DNA from: Streptomyces spinoverrucosus
GTDB taxonomy: Bacteria; Actinomycetota; Actinomycetes; Streptomycetales; Streptomycetaceae
Assembly: GCF_015712165.1 (NCBI RefSeq)
Contig: NZ_JADPZX010000001.1
Location: 2,480,001 to 2,544,000 of the forward strand
DNA length: 64,000 nucleotides
Direction of reading: 5' to 3'
Shown: positions 56,802 to 64,000 of the stretch, one piece after another
Numbering within the stretch: position 1 is the stretch's first letter
How the letters are laid out: the number at the start of each line of letters is the position of its first letter
Translations under genes and position numbers: made by a program
Notes under the pieces: generated by a model
Seen by the model: the letters and a program-made list of their open reading frames with translations, nothing else
The model's database searches: none
Told to the model about the DNA's origin: nothing

Positions 56802-58028
56802 TCACTTCAGAGCACTGCCCGCTTTCCACTCCTTCCACCCCATGTTCCAGCCTCCGAGCCCGTTGTCGGGAGCGACCTTTTTGTCATCGCTGCCCACGAC
56901 CTCGACGACGTCCCCGACCAGAGTGCGGTCGAAGAACCACCCCGCCGGAGTCTGAGAACTGCCGCCCTTCTCGTCCCGCAGCCCGATGCACCCGTGGCTG
57001 ACGTTCGTCTCGCCGAAGGTCGCGGCCGACGCCCAGTAGTTGCCGTGCAGATAGGTGCCGGACTCGGTCAGGCGCATGGCGTGCGGGACGTCCGGGATGT
57101 CGTACTCGCCGCCGAAGCCGACCGTGCTGCCGTTCATCCGGGTCACCTCGTACATGTCGGTGACCACCATCTTCCCGTTGTACGTCGGGCTCTTGGGCGC
57201 CCCGGCGGTGATCGGCACCGTGCCGAGCAGCTCGCCTTCCCGGCGCACCTCCATGGTGTGCTTCGCCGCGTCGACCAGCGAGACCTGGCTGCGGCCGACG
57301 GTGAAGGTAACCGTCTTGTACTGCAACCCGTAGACCCCGGGTGCGCCCTCGACGTCCCTGAGCCGCAGGTCGACGGTGACCTCGGTGCCGGGCTTCCAGT
57401 AGTGCTCGGGGCGGAAGTCGAGGCGGTCCCGGCCGAACCAGTGCGGGCGGATCTCGACGGCGGGCTTCGCGGTGACGCGTACGGCCCGTTCGACGGCCGC
57501 GCGGTCGGTGATCTCCCGGTTGAACGCCAGGCTGACGATCATGCCGGTGCCGACCACCGAGCGGTTCTCCGGGGTGACATACCCGATGAAGCGTTCGTCG
57601 GGGACGTGCGTGGTGAAGGTGGTGTGCCGGGCGGAGCGGCGGCCGTCGCCGTCCACGGCCACCGCGTCGACGGTGTACTTGGCGGCCAGCGCCAGCTTCG
57701 CGTCGTCGGGTTCCCAGCGTCGGCCGTCCGTGGAGATCCGGCCGGGCACCGCCAGCTCCTGGGCGTCCTGGGACCTGACGACCCGTACCGACTCCAGGCG
57801 CCCACTGGACACCTGTACGGACAGCGTCTCACCCGGGCGGACGTCCTTGCTGCCGTCGTCCGGCGAGACCTCGATGGTCTCCTCGTTGGAATGCGGCTTG
57901 CCGAGCGAGCCGAGCCCGCTCACGCCGTCCGTGGTGCAGCCGGTGCCCCCGGCCAGCAGTCCAGCCCATGTCAGTAGGGCGGCCAGTGCGGTCCCCGCGC
58001 GCCGCGCGCGCCCATGTACGTGCCTCAC
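56802..58028 (-). CDS. L,D-transpeptidase (Ig-like + YkuD), paralogue
   Basis: The protein has 408 residues from the GTG at 58028, with a weak GGAC site. The signal sequence TALAALLTWAGLLAGGTGC ends in a poor lipobox (Gly at -3), so lipidation is less certain than for its neighbour. Ig-like domains ('EETIEVSPDDGSKDVRPGETLSVQVS', 'DERFIGYVTPENRSVVGTGMIVSLAFNREIT') precede the YkuD domain with 'NYWASAATFGETNVSHGCIGLRDEKGG', including the catalytic His-Gly-Cys. It closely parallels the protein at 55367-56617, consistent with a tandem duplication. Divergent glgX begins 151 bp away. Confidence 0.92.
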   Translation of the reverse strand: MRHVHGRARRAGTALAALLTWAGLLAGGTGCTTDGVSGLGSLGKPHSNEETIEVSPDDGSKDVRPGETLSVQVSSGRLESVRVVRSQDAQELAVPGRISTDGRRWEPDDAKLALAAKYTVDAVAVDGDGRRSARHTTFTTHVPDERFIGYVTPENRSVVGTGMIVSLAFNREITDRAAVERAVRVTAKPAVEIRPHWFGRDRLDFRPEHYWKPGTEVTVDLRLRDVEGAPGVYGLQYKTVTFTVGRSQVSLVDAAKHTMEVRREGELLGTVPITAGAPKSPTYNGKMVVTDMYEVTRMNGSTVGFGGEYDIPDVPHAMRLTESGTYLHGNYWASAATFGETNVSHGCIGLRDEKGGSSQTPAGWFFDRTLVGDVVEVVGSDDKKVAPDNGLGGWNMGWKEWKAGSALK

Positions 58029-58179
58029 AATCGTGTCCAACGACCGGGCCCGCCCTGGGGAAACGTGAGTGCGAGCCAAGCTCTGGGCAGAACAGTGGGG
58101 AGGACGACGGGCCGGGCCCCGCGGAAGGGACGCCGCGCCCCGGCCGACGTCGTCGCCACGAGCCGCGGGAGGCTGACAG

Positions 58180-60429
<2,250 letters not shown>

Positions 60430-60430
60430 C

Positions 60431-60512
60431 GGGTTCGCCTGCTGGGGTTCGGCTCCTGGGGTTCGGCTCCTGGGATTCGGCGCCCAAGGTTCGCCTCCGG
60501 GGGTTCGGCTCT
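60431..60512. repeat. degenerate 14-bp tandem repeat downstream of glgX
   Basis: About six imperfect copies of GGGGTTCGGCTCCT follow directly on the glgX stop. Copies two and three are identical; the others differ at one to four positions. The array lies between glgX and the ABC exporter genes. No gene is encoded in it. Confidence 0.75.
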
Positions 60513-60603
60513 TCGAACGCGCAGGTCGTAGGTCCAACGGCGGACCGTGGTCCGGCCAAAACTCGGTGGGCGTTGTCAGTGCCGATCCGTAGGCTCGCCA
60601 CTG

Positions 60604-62388
60604 ATGTCCACGACACGTGCCACCACGACCCGAGACCGCTCCGCCGTCCGCTCGCTGCTGCGCCTGTGGCCCTACGTCAGGCCGGTGCGGGCCCGTCTGT
60701 TCACCGCCGCGTTCGTCGCGATCGTCGCGTCCTGCGTCGGGCTGGTGATCCCGTTCGTGCTGAAGTGGCTCGTGGACGGGCCGGTCGCCGACCGGGACCC
60801 GGCGGGCGTGTGGCTCGGCGCGCTGTTCCTGCTGCTGCTCGGGCTGGCCGAGGCGCTGCTGTTCGGGCTGCGGCGGTGGCTGGTGGCGCGGCCGCTGGCG
60901 GGGGTCGAGGCGTCGATGCGGGCGGAGCTGTACGGGCATCTGCAGCGGCTGCCGGTGGCGTTCCACGACCGGTGGCCGTCGGGGCAGTTGCTGTCCCGGG
61001 GCACCACCGATCTGATGCTGCTGCGCATGTTCCTGGCCTTTCCGTTGACGTTCCTGCTGGTCAACGGGGTGACGATCCTGGTCGGCGTGATCATCATGCT
61101 GATGCAGGACCTCACGCTGGGGCTGGTGATCCTGGTGCCCGCGGTGCCGGTGGTCGTCAGCTGCGTGATCTTCGAGAAGCGGTACGCCGAGGCGGCGCGG
61201 CGCGCGCAGGACCAGGTCGGTGATCTGACGACGGTCGTCGAGGAGGGCGTGCTCGGCATCCGGATCATCAAGGGGTTCGGGCGGCATCGCAGTCAGGCGC
61301 GGGCCTTCCGCGCGCTGTCGCGGACGCTGCGCGGGACGGAGCTGCGCAAGGCCCGGCTGCTGGCGACGATCCTGGGCGTGATCGTGACGTTGCCGGAGGT
61401 GGCCATCGGGGCGGCGCTCGTGCTGGGGACCGTGCGGGTGGCCGACGGGGAGCTGTCGGCGGGGACACTCGTCGCCTTCCTGTCCACGGCACTGGCCCTG
61501 CGCTGGCCGGTCGACTCGATCGGCTTCCTGCTGGCGATGAGCCAGGAGGCGGCGACGGCGACGGAGCGGTACTTCGAGGTGATGGACGCGGAACCGGAGA
61601 CGGCCACCGCCACGACCGGCACCACCAAGGCATCGCCGGACCGAGGCCTGCGCTTCCACGCCGTCGGTTTCCGCTACCCCGACGCCCCCGCCGGCTCGCC
61701 GCCCGTCCTCGACCACATCGACCTGCACATCCGCCCCGGCGAGTCCCTGGCCCTGGTCGGCTCCACCGGCAGTGGCAAGACCACCCTCACCGCGCTCGTC
61801 CCCCGGCTGCACGAGGTGACGTCGGGGCGGATCACGCTCGACGGTGTCGACATCGCCGCCATGTCCCGCCAGGAGCTGCGCGCCAAGGTCGCCGTCGCGT
61901 TCGAGGAGCCCACGCTGTTCTCGGCGAGCGTCGGGGAGAACGTCCTCATGGGCGCCGCCGCCGACGCCTCGGACGCCGAGCTGCACCGCGCCCTCGCCGT
62001 CGCCCAGGCCGAGTTCGCGCACGCGTTGCCGCAGGGCACGGACACGCAGGTCGGCGAGCAGGGGCTGAGCCTGTCCGGCGGTCAGCGGCAGCGGCTGGCG
62101 CTTGCCAGGGCGGTCGTGGGACGGCCGGACTTCCTGGTGCTAGACGACCCGCTGTCCGCGCTGGACGTGCACACGGAGGCCGCCGTGGAGGCCGCCCTGC
62201 GGGACGTGCTCGCCGACACCACCGCCCTGATCGTGGCGCACCGTCCGTCGACGGTGCTGCTCGCCGACCGGGTCGCCCTGCTGTCCGACGGCCGGATCGC
62301 GGCCGTCGGCACGCACCACGAACTGCTGCGCGACAACGCCGAGTACGCCCACCTGATGTCCGGGACGGAACTGGAGGCAGCCGGATGA
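60604..62388 (+). CDS. ABC exporter half-transporter 1 (TMD-NBD) with non-canonical Walker B
   Basis: The protein has 594 residues. Six membrane helices span about 20-320; 'LPVAFHDRWPSGQLLSRGTTDL' is the type I exporter coupling region. The NBD has Walker A LVGSTGSGKTTL, signature LSGGQRQRLALARAVVGRP, and Walker B FLVLDDP, in which the catalytic Glu is replaced by Asp. That degenerate form is typical of one half of heterodimeric exporters. The stop overlaps the next gene's ATG by 4 bp, so the two halves are made together. The exported substrate is unknown. Confidence 0.92.
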   Translation: MSTTRATTTRDRSAVRSLLRLWPYVRPVRARLFTAAFVAIVASCVGLVIPFVLKWLVDGPVADRDPAGVWLGALFLLLLGLAEALLFGLRRWLVARPLAGVEASMRAELYGHLQRLPVAFHDRWPSGQLLSRGTTDLMLLRMFLAFPLTFLLVNGVTILVGVIIMLMQDLTLGLVILVPAVPVVVSCVIFEKRYAEAARRAQDQVGDLTTVVEEGVLGIRIIKGFGRHRSQARAFRALSRTLRGTELRKARLLATILGVIVTLPEVAIGAALVLGTVRVADGELSAGTLVAFLSTALALRWPVDSIGFLLAMSQEAATATERYFEVMDAEPETATATTGTTKASPDRGLRFHAVGFRYPDAPAGSPPVLDHIDLHIRPGESLALVGSTGSGKTTLTALVPRLHEVTSGRITLDGVDIAAMSRQELRAKVAVAFEEPTLFSASVGENVLMGAAADASDAELHRALAVAQAEFAHALPQGTDTQVGEQGLSLSGGQRQRLALARAVVGRPDFLVLDDPLSALDVHTEAAVEAALRDVLADTTALIVAHRPSTVLLADRVALLSDGRIAAVGTHHELLRDNAEYAHLMSGTELEAAG

Positions 62389-64000
62389 CCACGTCGACCA
62401 CCATCTCCGCCCCCGTCACCGACGACGAGCCGCAGGAGCCGCCCAGGGCCGGCGACCCGTTCGACAAGGACGTCCTGCCCACCCCGCCGGGCGCGACCGG
62501 GACGCTGCTGCGGTCCCTGCTCGCGCCGATGAGGGCCCGGGTCGCCCTGACCACGCTCCTGCTGCTTCTGCAGCAGGCGGCCGTGCAGGCGGGCCCGCTG
62601 CTGGTGGCGTACGCCATCGACGACGCCGTGCCCGCGTTCCGCGCCCACGACAGCGGGCCGCTGATCGCGGTGGCGGTCGGCTATCTGCTGTGCGCGGCCG
62701 CCTCCGGCGCGCTCCAGTACGCCTTCGTCGTCACCTCCGCCCGGGTCAGCCAGGACGTGCTGCTCGATCTGCGCGGCCGGATCTTCCGCCATGCGCAGGC
62801 GCTGAGCATCGACTTCCACGAGCGATACACGAGCGGTCGACTGATCTCCCGCTCCACCACGGACGTCGAGTCGCTGCGCGAGCTGCTGGAGGAGGGGCTC
62901 CAGGAGCTGGTGACGGTGATCCTGTCCTGCGTGTACGTCGCGGCGATCCTGCTCTGGCTGGACCTGGGCCTCGGCGCGGTGGCGGTGGCGTCGTTCGGAC
63001 CGCTGTGGTGGCTGGTCCGGCAGTACCGGCGGCGGGCGCGGCGGGTGTACACGACGCGGTCGACCGCGATCGCCGCGGTGATCGTGAAGTTCGTGGAGAC
63101 GATGAACGGCATCCGCCCGGTGCGCGCGTTTCGCCGGGAGGCCGCCAACGACGCCGAGTTCCGTGTGCTGAACCGGCGGCACGAGCGGACGAACGGCGAC
63201 GCGCTGCTGGAGATGGCCCGCTATGTCGTCGGTTCGCGGATCGTCGGCAACACGGCGGTCGCGCTGATCGTGCTGTGGGGCGCGTACCGCGTCGCGGACG
63301 GCACTCTGGCGCTGGGCGTGCTCGCGGCGGCGGTGCTGTATCTGCGGCGGATGTACGACCCGATCGACCGTTTCGGCATGTTCCTGAACTCCTACCAGTC
63401 GGCGGCGGCCTCGCTGGAGAAGATCGCCGGTCTGCTGGCCCAGACGCCGTCGGTGCCGGAGCCGACGGCGCCGAAGGAGCTCCCGGCCCTCGCCTGCGAG
63501 CACCCCGGCCGCGAGGTCGTCTTCGACGGCGTGCGCTTCGCCTACCGCACCGGCGGTGAGGTGCTGCCCCGCTTCGACCTCACGCTCCCCGCCGGGCAGA
63601 CGGTGGCGGTGGTCGGCTCCACGGGCGCGGGCAAGTCGACGCTGGCGAAGCTGCTGGCCCGCTTCTACGACCCGACCGACGGGCGGGTGCTGCTGGACGG
63701 GGTGGACCTGCGCGAGCTGGCGGTGCCGGAGCTGCGGCGCGGGGTGGTGATGGTGACGCAGGAGTCGTTCCTGTTCTCCGGCACCGTCGCCGAGAACATC
63801 GCCATCGGGCGGCCGGACGCGAGCCGCGAGGAGATCGAGGGCGCCGCGAAGGCGATCGGCGCGCACGACTTCATCGCGGCGCTGCCCGAGGGGTACGACA
63901 CGGACGTCCGCAAGCGGGGCGGCCGCATCTCGGCCGGTCAGCGTCAACTCGTCGCGTTCGCACGGGCGTTGCTCGCCGACCCGGCGGTGCTGATCCTCGA
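62385..64000 (+). CDS. ABC exporter half-transporter 2 (TMD-NBD), cut by window end
   Basis: 538 codons are present; the end lies beyond base 64000. The first 35 residues are a Pro/Thr-rich extension. The membrane domain has 'HAQALSIDFHERYTSGRLISRSTTDVESLREL', and the NBD has Walker A VVGSTGAGKSTLAKLLARFY, a Q-loop in 'VMVTQESFLFSGTVAENIAIG' and signature RISAGQRQLVAFARALLADP. Walker B reads AVLIL just at the edge, so the catalytic Glu cannot be checked. The ATG overlaps the previous stop, indicating a heterodimer with half-transporter 1. Confidence 0.92.
   Translation, partial: MTTSTTISAPVTDDEPQEPPRAGDPFDKDVLPTPPGATGTLLRSLLAPMRARVALTTLLLLLQQAAVQAGPLLVAYAIDDAVPAFRAHDSGPLIAVAVGYLLCAAASGALQYAFVVTSARVSQDVLLDLRGRIFRHAQALSIDFHERYTSGRLISRSTTDVESLRELLEEGLQELVTVILSCVYVAAILLWLDLGLGAVAVASFGPLWWLVRQYRRRARRVYTTRSTAIAAVIVKFVETMNGIRPVRAFRREAANDAEFRVLNRRHERTNGDALLEMARYVVGSRIVGNTAVALIVLWGAYRVADGTLALGVLAAAVLYLRRMYDPIDRFGMFLNSYQSAAASLEKIAGLLAQTPSVPEPTAPKELPALACEHPGREVVFDGVRFAYRTGGEVLPRFDLTLPAGQTVAVVGSTGAGKSTLAKLLARFYDPTDGRVLLDGVDLRELAVPELRRGVVMVTQESFLFSGTVAENIAIGRPDASREEIEGAAKAIGAHDFIAALPEGYDTDVRKRGGRISAGQRQLVAFARALLADPAVLIL

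Overview
The window is very GC-rich DNA (about 70% or more by eye), packed with genes that often start with GTG or TTG and overlap by 4 bp. Gene content (gatCAB, NAD-dependent ligA, mnmA with a cysteine desulfurase, glycine-riboswitch gcvT, L,D-transpeptidases with Ig-like N-termini, many lipoproteins and regulators) points to a chromosomal-core segment of Streptomyces or a close actinomycete. I see no rRNA, tRNA, IS element, CRISPR array or origin. Gene starts were chosen from visible ribosome binding sites, overlaps and family-like N-termini.

Layout. 1-5.5 kb: the N-terminus of a LuxR-type ATPase regulator (cut by the window edge), small membrane proteins, a GNAT acetyltransferase, an MMPL exporter and a methyltransferase. 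5.6-9.2 kb: gatC-gatA-small protein-gatB (tRNA-dependent amidation). 9.4-19.8 kb: a membrane GGDEF-EAL protein, ligA, a core MetE-like protein, an SDR, a LOG-family protein, a DUF427 protein, mnmA, a Tat-type amidase and a cysteine desulfurase. 19.8-24.2 kb: a 21-bp tandem repeat, small membrane proteins, a TetR regulator, a repeat-rich lipoprotein, a TIGR03086 protein, a thioesterase and a TRIC-type channel. 24.2-30.4 kb: a complete oligopeptide ABC importer operon (oppC, binding protein, oppB, oppD, oppF order). 30.7-33.2 kb: two SseB paralogues and a small P-loop kinase-like protein. 33.4-38.0 kb: a tandem glycine riboswitch followed by gcvT, gcvH, glyA and sdaA, together a route from glycine through serine to pyruvate.

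38.0-48.2 kb is the most unusual part. Two operons converge. The plus-strand one holds a GH25-like lysozyme, a DUF5706-type (Pycsar-effector-like) membrane protein and a Crp-type cyclic-nucleotide sensor. The minus-strand one is six overlapping or closely abutting genes: a class III cyclase-like protein, a P-loop/helical-repeat ATPase, a protein with a degenerate vWA domain, a TerY-type vWA protein, a PP2C phosphatase and a transmembrane Ser/Thr kinase (a TerY-P triad). The cyclase keeps metal and transition-state residues but lacks the usual adenine-recognition pair. Together these suggest an undescribed cyclic-nucleotide and phosphorylation signalling or defence system, but the link between the two operons is inference.

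48.5-64 kb: a GH84 N-acetylglucosaminidase, an alcohol dehydrogenase divergent from an AraC regulator, a small EF-hand protein, a MerR regulator, an RsbW-like ATPase, an enoyl-CoA hydratase, two L,D-transpeptidases, glgX, and a two-gene ABC exporter whose second gene runs off the window.
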